Positions 44,069-52,439 of a stretch of 59,406 bases of DNA are shown one piece after another. The position numbers and the translations under genes were made by a program. The notes under the pieces were generated by a model that saw nothing but the letters and a program-made list of their open reading frames with translations, was not told the origin of the DNA and made no database searches. The stretch covers positions 1 to 59,406 of the forward strand of contig JAFYYI010000008.1 of assembly GCA_017557665.1 (NCBI GenBank). Direction: 5' to 3'. Position 1 is the stretch's first letter. Each line of letters begins with the position of its first letter. The DNA is from Muribaculaceae bacterium. GTDB taxonomy: Bacteria > Bacteroidota > Bacteroidia > Bacteroidales > Muribaculaceae.

Positions 44069-44154
44069 TATTTGAATGAATTTTTGACTATTACGCAACT
44101 ATTTTCAATTCGTCTTTTTCGCACGGCAATGCGACACAACTCACAAAAAAAGAC

Positions 44155-44162
44155 TACCTTTG
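44155..44162 (+). promoter_or_regulatory. -7 box upstream of the sialidase gene
   Basis: TACCTTTG lies 18 bases before the ATG at 44181. No TTTG at -33. Confidence 0.5.
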
Positions 44163-44180
44163 TGGAAACGCTTTTCCTCA

Positions 44181-45425
44181 ATGATGACAGAAATCCATCT
44201 CAGACAGCTGTTCCTCGTTGCCATCATAGCGATGGTGTTTCACGGCTTTGCACAAACGGTTGTGTTCGACACCGATTTGGCGGCAGGGCACTACTATCGC
44301 ATACCTGCCATCGTGCAACTCCATGACGGGCGATTGCTCGCCATTGCCGACGACAGGCATGGCAGCGATATTGACATCGGTGGCAACTGGGGGATCGATA
44401 TTGTGGGCAAATTCAGTGATGATGGCGGCGTGACGTGGAGCGAACCCGTGATGATGGCCGACGGCGACGGTCGTGGCGAGGGTTTCCATGACAGCCACGG
44501 TGATGCGGCGGCTATTGTCGACCGCGAGACCGGCCGCATTCTCATCATGTGCGCCTCGGGGGCTCAGGGATTCCTCCAATCCTCGCTCGACAAGCCACTG
44601 CTAGTGGGACGATACATCAGCGAGGATGGTGGCTTGACGTGGAATGGAACAGACGTGACCGATGACATCTACGGCATCTTTGCTGCATATCCCGAGGTCA
44701 ACGCCCTGTTCTTTTCCAGTGGGCGCATCTGCCAAAGCCGCCACATCAAGCAAGGCGATTATTATCGCATCTACTCGGCGGTCGACGGTCCTTGGGGCGT
44801 AGGTTGCCTGGTACTCTACAGCGACGATTTCGGGCTGACATGGCAAGCCCTTGGAGGGCCCGAAGCGAGGCCCACCACCGAGCCATGGGGCGATGAAGCC
44901 AAGGTGGAGGAGCTGCCCGACGGCAACGTACTGCTGAGCTGCCGTTCCAAGCAGACCGCCACAAGCGGAAGGCTTTTCAACATCTATAATTACACCACAG
45001 GTTCATGGGACGAGATGGCCATCAGCAACGATTCTGAACTTGGCACCCATAGCGAGGAATGCTCCTGCAACGGGGAAATGCTTATCGTGCCAGCCCTGCG
45101 CACAGACGACGGACGACAAGTCCACCTGGCGCTGCAATCAGTGCCTCGCGGCAAGGGGCGCCAGCGTGTGAGCATTTACTACAAGGCGCTGGTCAGCAAG
45201 GATGATTTTGATGAGCCGAGCGACTTTGTGGAGGGTTGGAGGCGCTATGAGGTCACAGGCAATTACTCGTCTTACTCAACGATGATTGCCACCAGGGACG
45301 GTGACATCGTCTTCTTCCATGAAGACTGCAATGACAACCAGAGCACAACGGCCTACGACCTGTTGTTCCAGCAATTATCCATCGAAATGATTACAAACGG
45401 GCGGTACACCGCCATAATACCATAA
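44181..45425 (+). CDS. Secreted exo-alpha-sialidase (GH33)
   Basis: 414 residues from ATG 44181 (ATG at 44184 equally possible; the frame is open to 44160). The signal-like N-terminus (LRQLFLVAIIAMVFHGFAQ) is followed by the sialidase hallmark YRIPAIV and three Asp boxes: SDDGGVTW, SEDGGLTW and SDDFGLTW. Catalytic features of GH33 (an Arg triad, Tyr/Glu pair) are likely in EECSCNGEMLIVPALR and the C-terminal repeats. It releases sialic acid from host glycoconjugates. No sialate catabolism genes are next to it. The gene stops six bases before the dus start, so they probably share a transcript. Confidence 0.9.
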   Translation: MMTEIHLRQLFLVAIIAMVFHGFAQTVVFDTDLAAGHYYRIPAIVQLHDGRLLAIADDRHGSDIDIGGNWGIDIVGKFSDDGGVTWSEPVMMADGDGRGEGFHDSHGDAAAIVDRETGRILIMCASGAQGFLQSSLDKPLLVGRYISEDGGLTWNGTDVTDDIYGIFAAYPEVNALFFSSGRICQSRHIKQGDYYRIYSAVDGPWGVGCLVLYSDDFGLTWQALGGPEARPTTEPWGDEAKVEELPDGNVLLSCRSKQTATSGRLFNIYNYTTGSWDEMAISNDSELGTHSEECSCNGEMLIVPALRTDDGRQVHLALQSVPRGKGRQRVSIYYKALVSKDDFDEPSDFVEGWRRYEVTGNYSSYSTMIATRDGDIVFFHEDCNDNQSTTAYDLLFQQLSIEMITNGRYTAIIP

Positions 45426-45431
45426 CGAACT

Positions 45432-46385
45432 ATGAATGACATCAAGATACCAGTGCTTGCGGCACCGCTGCAAGGAGTGACCGACAACGTGTGGCGCATG
45501 GCGCAACACGAGGTGTTTGGCGGCGTGGACGCCTATTATGCCCCCTTCATGCGTGTGGAACATGGCGAGGTGCGTCGCAAGGACCTGCGCGACGTGGACC
45601 CGGAACGCAACGCGGGCATCACGCTCATCCCCCAGATTCTCGCTTGCCAGCCCGACCACGCCCTGATGATGGTCGAAGCCCTCAAGCAGATGGGCTACCA
45701 ACGCATCGACATCAACCTGGGATGCCCCTTCCCTCCCATTGCCCTTCACCGCAAAGGCTCTGGAATGCTGGCCTATCCCGACCTGGCCGAGGCGCTGTTC
45801 ATGGCGCTGGCCTCAGTCGAGGGAGTGGAGTACTCCGTGAAGATGCGACTCGGTTGGGACCGCAACGACCAGTGGCACGATATCCTGCCCCTGTTGGATA
45901 TCATCAGGCCTGTCAACATCGCCGTTCACCCTCGCACGGGCAAGCAGCAGTACAAGGGTGAACTGGACATGGAGCAATTCGAGGCCATACTGGCCACATC
46001 GCCATGGCCTGTAATCTATAACGGCAGCCTTCGCAGCGTCGAGGACATTGACGATATCCTCCAGCGCTACCCCACCCTTGCCGCCGTGATGGTGGGCAGT
46101 GGTCTTGCTGCCAATCCCGGCATGTTCACACCTGATGCCACGCCCGACGACTACTGCCGCTTCCACGACCTGCTGGTCGACGGCTATACCGAGCAACTCA
46201 ACGGCGGTGAGGCTCAATTGGTGCGCCACCTGCAGGACATCTGGCAGACGTTCCTGCCCGGCACGGGCCATAAACTCTTCAAGGCCATCCGCAAGTCCCG
46301 CACCCTCGACCAGTATCAGAACGCCGCTGCCGCCGCCCTCGCCGACGTCGAGAACGCCCTCAATCCCAAGGAAGAAGATCAGTAA
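45432..46385 (+). CDS. tRNA-dihydrouridine synthase
   Basis: 317 residues. FMN-binding barrel with PVLAAPLQGVTDNVWRMAQH at the N-terminus, the catalytic Cys block INLGCPFPPIALHRKGSGML (Cys near 102), the RLGWDRN-type motif (SVKMRLGWDRND), and HPRTGKQQYKG. It reduces uridine in the D-loop of tRNA with NADPH. The size and motifs fit a DusB/DusC-like enzyme; the position specificity cannot be read. Confidence 0.93.
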   Translation: MNDIKIPVLAAPLQGVTDNVWRMAQHEVFGGVDAYYAPFMRVEHGEVRRKDLRDVDPERNAGITLIPQILACQPDHALMMVEALKQMGYQRIDINLGCPFPPIALHRKGSGMLAYPDLAEALFMALASVEGVEYSVKMRLGWDRNDQWHDILPLLDIIRPVNIAVHPRTGKQQYKGELDMEQFEAILATSPWPVIYNGSLRSVEDIDDILQRYPTLAAVMVGSGLAANPGMFTPDATPDDYCRFHDLLVDGYTEQLNGGEAQLVRHLQDIWQTFLPGTGHKLFKAIRKSRTLDQYQNAAAAALADVENALNPKEEDQ

Positions 46386-46440
46386 CCCGTCCAGTGTGTT
46401 TTACCCGACCCGTCCCGTGTGTTGTGGCAATGCCACAACA
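46386..46440. repeat. REP-like palindrome before the transposase gene
   Basis: 46420-46440 is TGTTGTGGCA-A-TGCCACAACA, a palindrome with one unpaired base. It follows two imperfect direct copies of CCCGTCC(A/C)GTGTGTT (46386-46400 and about 46410-46424). A related palindrome is inside the transposase frame at 46917-46935. Confidence 0.8.
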
Positions 46441-46490
46441 TACCGAACTAGAAGCAAACGAGAAGCAAACAACAAGCATGAATCACTGCC

Positions 46491-46997
46491 ATGGATAGAG
46501 AAACCTTTGAGCGGCAGCAGGCATTTGCCGGCGAGCGCAAGCCGTCGATGCTTCGTCGCTGCATCGACCATGATTATCAAGGGCGCTGCATCTATCTCAT
46601 CACCCTTGTGACCGAGGGACGGCGGCCATTGTTCGGGAAACTGGAGGGAAGAAGTGATGCCGAGAAAGGCAGTCAAGAAGAGCCGCGCATCGTTTTGAAC
46701 GAATTGGGAGAGGCGGTACAACGCAATTTCCACTCTATCAAGGAGCGGCATCCCGAGATTCATGTCCTCGCATTGCAGATGATGCCCGACCACCTGCATG
46801 GGATTCTCTTTGTGAGAGAAAGGATGGACAAGCACCTGGGACAGGCCATCGCAGGCTTCAAAGCCGGCTGCAATAAGGATTACCGCCGTCTTGTCCTGGG
46901 AGAAGAGGTTAAGCGAGTTGTGGCGGTGCCACAACATACAGAACCAACCTGCCGGGCCAAAACTTTGGACAACTTGCCGGTGAGGACACTAAGTTGA
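46491..46997 (+). pseudogene. REP-associated tyrosine transposase (RAYT, Y1/HUH), 3'-truncated
   Basis: 168 residues. The HUH motif is LQMMPDHLHGILF (His-Leu-His near 102-104) and the likely catalytic Tyr is in GCNKDYRRL (near 132). RAYTs process REP hairpins; this one has REP-like palindromes on both sides (46420 and 46917). Family members in Bacteroidales run about 280-300 residues, with a C-terminal half including a LHDNPRR-type block; here the frame switches after the second palindrome to PVRTLS and stops, so the C-terminal part is missing. The catalytic core is intact, so activity cannot be excluded. Confidence 0.8.
46917..46935. repeat. REP-like palindrome inside the transposase frame
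   Basis: GTTGTGGC and GCCACAAC flank GGT. It has the same arms as the palindrome at 46420-46440. The transposase reading frame loses its family similarity just after it. Confidence 0.75.
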
Positions 46998-47041
46998 GTA
47001 GACTTTACCCCGACGAGGGTTTCCAAGTGAAAAATATTTAT

Positions 47042-47049
47042 TACCTTTG
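47042..47049 (+). promoter_or_regulatory. -7 box of the 203-residue barrel protein gene
   Basis: TACCTTTG, 33 bases before the start at 47082. The region 20 bases upstream reads GTTT, only part of the -33 consensus. Confidence 0.5.
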
Positions 47050-47081
47050 CAGCCGATTATTTAATAAAAAGTATAAAAGCT

Positions 47082-47693
47082 ATGAAAATCAAATGTTTAT
47101 TGGCTGCTTTGGCCGTTAGTGTTTTCATGTGTATTCCCACTCAGGCCCAAGATGAGCTGGAAACGCGTCACGAGATAGGAATCAGTTATGGTGCCGTGCC
47201 CAACTCGATATGGATTGACATTTTCACCGATGTTATTCCGGCCGCGTTCGGTGAGACTTTTGACAACAACAAACGCGTTGGCCCTATCGGCCTGGAATAT
47301 TACTATCACACCAGCCCCCTGATTGGTGTTGGTGCCGTTGCCGTGTTTACCACCAACAATGAGGATGCTTTTTACAAAGAAAAACTATCTGAACATCAAA
47401 CCAAGACTTACTTTTCATTCTTGCCTTCGGTGAAGTTCAACTGGCTGCGCAAGAACAACTGGGGTCTTTACTCTAAGTTGGCAGCGGGTGTCACCTATGC
47501 CCATTTTAACTATGAGGACTATGACGAGAACGGCAAAAAGACCGGTCTTGACTCGTCGGCAAAAGACCTGCTGTTCAACTTCCAGGCGTCACTGATTGGC
47601 GTTGAGGCCGGCAGTAAGCATGTGCGCGGTTTTGCCGAGTTTGGTATCGGTGAGCAAGGTATTGCCCTGGCCGGTGTGCGTTACAAGTTCTGA
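47082..47693 (+). CDS. Small outer-membrane beta-barrel protein (OMP_b-brl-like)
   Basis: 203 residues with a signal peptide (MKIKCLLAALAVSVFMCIPT, cleavage near AQA). The mature part alternates hydrophobic and polar residues with glycines, consistent with an eight-stranded barrel (HEIGISYGAVPNSIWIDIFT; WGLYSKLAAGVTYAHFNYED), and ends in a terminal strand IALAGVRYKF with a C-terminal Phe, a typical outer-membrane insertion signal. No specific role known. An intrinsic terminator follows. Confidence 0.85.
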   Translation: MKIKCLLAALAVSVFMCIPTQAQDELETRHEIGISYGAVPNSIWIDIFTDVIPAAFGETFDNNKRVGPIGLEYYYHTSPLIGVGAVAVFTTNNEDAFYKEKLSEHQTKTYFSFLPSVKFNWLRKNNWGLYSKLAAGVTYAHFNYEDYDENGKKTGLDSSAKDLLFNFQASLIGVEAGSKHVRGFAEFGIGEQGIALAGVRYKF

Positions 47694-47713
47694 TACAACA
47701 ATCAACCTATCAT

Positions 47714-47750
47714 AAAAGCGGTCATAGAGCAGTCTGTGACCGCTTTTTTT
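47714..47750 (+). terminator. Intrinsic terminator after the barrel protein gene
   Basis: AAAGCGGTCA and TGACCGCTTT pair around 12 bases and are followed by T residues to 47750. The end of the T-run is the -33 TTTG of the next promoter. Confidence 0.9.
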
Positions 47751-47779
47751 GTGGAACTCGTGGATTATCTCTAACTTTG
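47748..47779 (+). promoter_or_regulatory. Promoter TTTG-N20-TAACTTTG of the isomerase-like gene
   Basis: TTTG (47748-47751) and TAACTTTG (47772-47779) are exactly 20 bases apart; the start is 34 bases downstream. It overlaps the terminator. Confidence 0.85.
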
Positions 47780-47813
47780 CGCTATAGTTATCAACCCATT
47801 TAACCAACCAATC

Positions 47814-49049
47814 ATGATGAAACTGAATCTGATTACATTCGCATCGTCGCTGGCAACACGTGAATCAATTTTCACCGACCATCACGAGCTGCTAGACGCC
47901 ATCAGCGAGAAATATGACGTGCAGTATATCTTTCCCGAGGATTTGAACGACCAACCCGTTGAGGGCGCCACGATGGTGCTCGTGGGAAGTGGGGGCGTCG
48001 AGGAAATGGTCAAGGCAAACATCGATAGCCTGCCGCCCTATGTCGTTCTCATTGCCGACGGCCTGAAAAATTCGCTGGCCGCCTCGCTCGAGATTCTGTC
48101 GTGGATGCGCCAGAACAACCGCCACGGGCGCGTGCTGCACGGCCCCGTCAGCTTCATCATCCAGGGCATTGACGATTTTGCCATTGCCCACGATGCCATC
48201 GACAAGCTTCATGGCAAACGTGTGGGCGTCATCGGTCATCCTTCAGGATGGCTCATAGCCAGCGGCGTCGATTATGCCGCCATGCGCGAGCGCTGGGGCG
48301 TAGAGATGGTTGACGTGCCCCTCGACGAGGTAGTCACGGGTTACGAGGCCGTTGCCGATGACGAGGTGCAGGACATTGCCGACGAGTTCATCAACAAGGC
48401 CGTGGACGTCAAGGAACCGTCACGCGACGAGGTCGTCAAGGCCATGCGTCTCTACCGCTCGGTCAAGGGCATTGTGGAGCGATACCACCTGGATGCTTTT
48501 ACGCTGAACTGCTTTGACCTGATTCCCACGACCCACACCACGGGCTGCGTGGCACTGGCGTTGCTCAATCAGGAAGGCATCCCTGCCGGCTGCGAGGGCG
48601 ACGAGCAGACCCTGTTGACCATGCTTGCCGTCCAGGCAGCCACAGGCGAAATGACCTTCATGGCCAACCCGTCCAAGATTCTGGACAACGCCGCCCACGA
48701 GATGGTGTTTGCCCATTGTACAATCGCCCCGGCGATGACCGACCGCTACATCGTGCGCGACCACTACGAGTCGCTGAGCGGAGTCGCCGTCGAGGGTATT
48801 TTCGACCCGATGGACATGACCATCGTCAAATGTGGTGGGGCAAATATGGAGCGCTTCTTCATCAGTCGTGCCCGCCTGCTGGAGTGCACCACCAATCCCA
48901 ACATGTGCCGCACCCAGCTGCACCTGCGCCTCGATGAGCCTCTGGACTACTTCCTGGAGCGCAGCATCGGCAACCACCACGTGATTGTGCGCGGAGACCA
49001 TGTTGAAAAACTTATCGCTGTTTTCAAGCAATTAGCCGCTAAGCCTTAA
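47814..49049 (+). CDS. L-fucose isomerase-fold protein
   Basis: 411 residues (the second Met is an equal start). The N-terminal Rossmann-like part (MVLVGSGGVEEMVKANIDSL), HGKRVGVIGHPSGWLIAS and the C-terminal LLNQEGIPAGCEGDEQTLLT, FANPS-like TFMANPSKI and HCTIAPAMT match the fucose/arabinose isomerase superfamily, with Glu near GCEGD and the late His as likely metal ligands. The sugar cannot be told; several such proteins have no proven isomerase activity. No fucose or arabinose operon adjoins it. Its stop codon lies in a palindrome. Confidence 0.82.
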   Translation: MMKLNLITFASSLATRESIFTDHHELLDAISEKYDVQYIFPEDLNDQPVEGATMVLVGSGGVEEMVKANIDSLPPYVVLIADGLKNSLAASLEILSWMRQNNRHGRVLHGPVSFIIQGIDDFAIAHDAIDKLHGKRVGVIGHPSGWLIASGVDYAAMRERWGVEMVDVPLDEVVTGYEAVADDEVQDIADEFINKAVDVKEPSRDEVVKAMRLYRSVKGIVERYHLDAFTLNCFDLIPTTHTTGCVALALLNQEGIPAGCEGDEQTLLTMLAVQAATGEMTFMANPSKILDNAAHEMVFAHCTIAPAMTDRYIVRDHYESLSGVAVEGIFDPMDMTIVKCGGANMERFFISRARLLECTTNPNMCRTQLHLRLDEPLDYFLERSIGNHHVIVRGDHVEKLIAVFKQLAAKP

Positions 49050-49097
49050 TGACCTTAAAGTCTCTAAGGTCATTAAAGTCGTTAGAGTCGTTAAAGT
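49047..49097 (+). repeat. Palindrome over stop codon plus AAGTCGTTAGAGTCGTT repeats
   Basis: TAATGACCTTA (49047-49057) and TAAGGTCATTA (49065-49075) pair around 7 bases; the first TAA is the stop codon of the preceding gene. Repeats AAAGTCGTTAGAGTCGTTAAAG follow in two steps to 49097. Confidence 0.8.
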
Positions 49098-49143
49098 GAA
49101 CTGCACCCCAAAAGTTTTGTATCTAACTTTTGGGGTGCAGTTC
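49098..49143. terminator. Long perfect inverted repeat between convergent genes
   Basis: Two perfect 19-base arms (GAACTGCACCCCAAAAGTT) flank an 8-base loop between the converging isomerase-like and amylase genes. The arms resemble those at 9021-9065 (shared CCCAAAA-AGTT and AACTTTTTGGG core). Suited to stop transcription both ways. The sequence also recalls insertion-sequence terminal repeats that contain CCCCAAAAGTT; no transposase is nearby. Confidence 0.8.
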
Positions 49144-49159
49144 GATTTGAGGATGAGGG

Positions 49160-50566
49160 TTACTTGTACAATACGTAGGCCGTCATCGGGGCGAGGGTGG
49201 CTTTGAGGACACCTTTTTTCACCTGGAAGCGTTGCTTGGTGACCTTGTCGCGGTATTTGCCGTTGGACAAAGTGACGGGAATCTCTACCTGACTGGCCTG
49301 CTCGTCGAGGTTGATGACCACGGCGGCCTTGCTGCCACGCTCGACGATAATCTGCTTGCCGTTCTCGCTATAGATGATGTTTTCGGGTTGATTGATATTG
49401 CGGTGGCGGAACTCGTTGACAGCGCTCACCACGGGATGCTTGAACTCATCGTTACCTACCTTGCCAATCTCGTTGTCGCCCCAATAGTTCTCGCGGGTGC
49501 TGCCGTGAGGACGGGAATAGAACAAGGGGGTACCATACTTGCGTGCGGTTAGGAAGACCCATCCCAGGCGGATGAGCTCGTCGCTCATACCTGCCGAAGC
49601 GTGGTCGTTGCAATAGGTGTCGTGCGACTCTACCCAGGTCACGAGGTGGGCCGGATCCACCGAATGATGCCAAGTCAACAAGTTGTCGGCACGGGCATCA
49701 TGCTTGTTGAGCACGTTGCGCAACACCCAGCCATAGTTGCTGGCGGTCAAGTCCATATATTCGGCATAGCCCTGCTCGGGCACGTTGCGGTCCTGCAGCA
49801 CCTCGCCGTAGATGAAGAGCTCGTCACGGGGCACGGCCAGCCTTAGGCCCTTCACGGCCTTACGGCCCATGGCCACATCCCAGAAGTCGTTCTGGGGCGA
49901 CTTGGGGTCACGCATCTCGTTCGGCAGACCGATGTGCTTGGCCGTATCGTAGCGGAAGCCCCTTGCACCGCAAGCCAGCACGTCGTTGACAAACTGCATG
50001 TAGTAGTACTGGAAGTCGGGATTCTCGGTGTTCACGTCGGGCAGGGTACCCATCTCACCAGTCGTGCACTGGTAGCGGTCGCTGTAGTCCTTGATGGGCC
50101 ACAGGCCGTTGGCATGGAACAGGTTCTCGCGGCCGTTCACAGCGCTGTCCAGGCGCGCGTTAATCTGGGTGCGGTCAATCACCGTATGGTTGGGCAACAC
50201 GTCCACGATGACGCGCAGCCCCATGCGGGTGGCCTCGTCACACATCGCCTTGAACTCGTCGCGCGTTCCCAGCTGGTAGTTGCCGATAGTCCAGTCCGTC
50301 GGCTGGTAGTGGTAATACCACTTGCCGTGACCGAACAGTTGGCGCCCGCCGCCTTCGCCCACAACACACTCGTTGATGGGCGAGGTCTGCACAATCGTGT
50401 AGCCCGCAGCCTTGATTTCGGGCAGGTGTTCCTTGATGGTGTTGAACGACCACGACCAGGCGTGGAGGATAATCTCGTCATTTCCCTGACTGGTTTGGGC
50501 GTGGGCTGACAGGCCCGACATCAAACCCATGACAACAATCAGAGTGGTAGAAATAAACTTTTTCAT
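49160..50566 (-). CDS. Secreted GH13 alpha-amylase
   Basis: 468 residues from the inner ATG at 50566 (signal peptide MKKFISTTLIVVMGLMSGLS, AHA|QTSQ). GH13 blocks: DVLPNHTVIDR (region I), GFRYDTAKHIG (region II, nucleophile Asp), IYGEVLQDR (region III, Glu acid/base) and WVESHDTYCND (region IV). The early ILHAWSWSFNTIKEHLPEIK and QLFGHGKWYYHYQPTDWTIG are typical of the bacterial/animal-type amylases that bind calcium and act on starch. A C-terminal beta domain ends the protein. No transcriptional partner is seen; the second GH13 enzyme in the window is a lipoprotein at 30915-32270. Confidence 0.93.
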   Translation of the reverse strand: MKKFISTTLIVVMGLMSGLSAHAQTSQGNDEIILHAWSWSFNTIKEHLPEIKAAGYTIVQTSPINECVVGEGGGRQLFGHGKWYYHYQPTDWTIGNYQLGTRDEFKAMCDEATRMGLRVIVDVLPNHTVIDRTQINARLDSAVNGRENLFHANGLWPIKDYSDRYQCTTGEMGTLPDVNTENPDFQYYYMQFVNDVLACGARGFRYDTAKHIGLPNEMRDPKSPQNDFWDVAMGRKAVKGLRLAVPRDELFIYGEVLQDRNVPEQGYAEYMDLTASNYGWVLRNVLNKHDARADNLLTWHHSVDPAHLVTWVESHDTYCNDHASAGMSDELIRLGWVFLTARKYGTPLFYSRPHGSTRENYWGDNEIGKVGNDEFKHPVVSAVNEFRHRNINQPENIIYSENGKQIIVERGSKAAVVINLDEQASQVEIPVTLSNGKYRDKVTKQRFQVKKGVLKATLAPMTAYVLYK

Positions 50567-50592
50567 ATACACTAAATTTTGTTTAATCAGTG

Positions 50593-50600
50593 CAAAGATA
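50593..50600 (-). promoter_or_regulatory. -7 box of the amylase gene
   Basis: CAAAGATA on the plus strand reads TATCTTTG on the minus strand, 27 bases before the start. No -33 TTTG. Low-complexity repeats (CTAGTCTCTAG, AACTAAAAAC) fill the rest of 50573-50816. Confidence 0.5.
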
Positions 50601-50750
50601 GTAAAAAGTTTCTAGTCTCTAGTTTTTTGTCCCTAGTTAGTTTAACATTCCGTTCTCACTAAACGCAAAACCTTGAACTCTCAACTGCAAGCATGAGCGC
50701 CATCAAGCAAAAAACTAAGGACTAAAGAGCAGAAACTAAAAACTTTTACT

Positions 50751-50758
50751 TATATTTG
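50751..50758 (+). promoter_or_regulatory. -7 box of pepD
   Basis: TATATTTG, 59 bases before the start at 50817. The -33 half is not clear. Confidence 0.5.
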
Positions 50759-50816
50759 CAGCCGTAATCAAACTACAATTCCTTTAAACCTGTAAGACAT
50801 TAACAGAATCAAGAAA

Positions 50817-52277
50817 ATGAACGAAATTGAAAAACTGCAACCGACGTGCATCTGGCGCAACTTCTATGCGCTGACGCAGATTCCCCGTCCCTCGGGACAT
50901 GTTGAGAAAATCCAGCAATTCCTGCTCGACTTCGCCAAGAAGGTGGGCGTGGAGGCCTTCCAGGACCCCGCCGGCAACATCGTGATGCGTAAACCCGCCA
51001 CTCCCGGTATGGAAAACCGCAAGTGCATCACCATGCAGGCCCACATGGACATGGTGCCCCAAAAGACGCCCGAGTCGAAGCACAACTTCGAGAAAGATCC
51101 CATCGAGCCTTACATCGACGGCGAGTGGATCAAGGCCCGCGGCACCACCCTCGGTGCTGACGACGGTCTGGGCGTGGCAGCCATCATGGCAGTCATGGAG
51201 GACAACACCCTCAAGCATGGTCCCATCGAGGGCCTCATCACCAAGGACGAGGAGACGGGCATGTATGGCGCCAATGACCTGCCCAAGGGTCAGATGAAGG
51301 GCGACATCCTGTTCAACCTCGACAGCGAGACCTGGGGCAAGTTCGTCATCGGTAGCGCCGGCGGTATCGACGTTACCTGCACGCGCAAGTATAACGAGGT
51401 GAAGACCGCTGCCGGCGACACCGCAGTGCGCATCACCTTGAAGGGCCTGAAGGGCGGCCACAGTGGCCTCGAAATTCATGAGGGTCGCGCCAACGCCAAC
51501 AAGCTGATGGCTCGCCTGCTGCAACTGGCCATCGTGGACCACAAGGCCCGCCTCGTGAGCTGGCATGGCGGCAACATGCGCAACGCCATCCCGTTCAAGG
51601 CCGAGACCGTAGTCGTTGTTCCCGAGGATAACCTGAAGGGTCTGAAGAAACTCGTCAAGACAATGAAGGCCCAGTTCGAGAGCGAATTCAAACTCATCGA
51701 GGATAATGTGGACCTGACCTTGAAGGCCATCGACCGTCCCAAGATGAAGATGGCGCTCGACGACCAGACGACCATCCTGCGCACCCTGTACGCCTGCCAC
51801 GACGGCGTCGTGCGCTACATCCCCGCCTATCCCAACGTGGTAGAGACCTCCAGCAACCTCGCCATCATCGACATCGAGGACGGCAAGGCCGCTGTTAAGA
51901 TTCTGGCCCGCTCGGCCCGTGAGGACATGAAGGACTACATCGTCAAGATGTTGATGACCTGCTTCCACCTCGGCGGCTTCAAGGTAGAGACCGGCGGTGA
52001 CTACATCGGCTGGGATCCCAACCCCGACAGCGAGGCCCTGCACATGCTGCTCGACCTGTACAAGAAACTGTTCAAGGAGGACGGCATCATCCAGGTGGAC
52101 CACGCCGGTCTGGAGTGCTCCATCATCCTGGGCAAGTACCCGCACATGGACGTCGTGAGCTTCGGTCCCACCCTCAAGAGCCCGCACACCACCATCGAGC
52201 GTGCCTACATCCCCGCCGCAGAGCCCTTCTGGAAACTGCTCGTCAAGGCCCTCGAGGAGGCTCCCGTGAAGAAGTAA
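50817..52277 (+). CDS. pepD: Aminoacyl-histidine dipeptidase (M20C)
   Basis: 486 residues, cytoplasmic. Two-zinc M20 ligands are visible: MQAHMDMVPQK (His and catalytic Asp, near 77-79), GADDGLG (Asp near 116), TKDEETGM (Glu-Glu near 146-147), and the later HAGLECSIIL-type block (DHAGLECSIILGKYPHMD) and the C-terminal SPHTTIERA His. It hydrolyses Xaa-His and other dipeptides to feed amino-acid metabolism. A monocistronic gene. Confidence 0.96.
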   Translation: MNEIEKLQPTCIWRNFYALTQIPRPSGHVEKIQQFLLDFAKKVGVEAFQDPAGNIVMRKPATPGMENRKCITMQAHMDMVPQKTPESKHNFEKDPIEPYIDGEWIKARGTTLGADDGLGVAAIMAVMEDNTLKHGPIEGLITKDEETGMYGANDLPKGQMKGDILFNLDSETWGKFVIGSAGGIDVTCTRKYNEVKTAAGDTAVRITLKGLKGGHSGLEIHEGRANANKLMARLLQLAIVDHKARLVSWHGGNMRNAIPFKAETVVVVPEDNLKGLKKLVKTMKAQFESEFKLIEDNVDLTLKAIDRPKMKMALDDQTTILRTLYACHDGVVRYIPAYPNVVETSSNLAIIDIEDGKAAVKILARSAREDMKDYIVKMLMTCFHLGGFKVETGGDYIGWDPNPDSEALHMLLDLYKKLFKEDGIIQVDHAGLECSIILGKYPHMDVVSFGPTLKSPHTTIERAYIPAAEPFWKLLVKALEEAPVKK

Positions 52278-52439
52278 TTAAATTTTTGTATTTCATAAGC
52301 GTTGCCGCAGGTCGCCCCAAAGCTCCTGCGGCAATTTTTTCAATACGCTGAAAGAGGATACAAGAAATGCAAAACCTGCACGCACGTGCAGAAAAACGGA
52401 CAGAACAGGAAAAAACGGAGAAGGAGAGCGCAGCCAGCA

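Noticed and set aside
50784..52187. 467-codon minus-strand frame opposite pepD
   Set aside because: Shadow; the M20 metal ligands are all on the plus strand.
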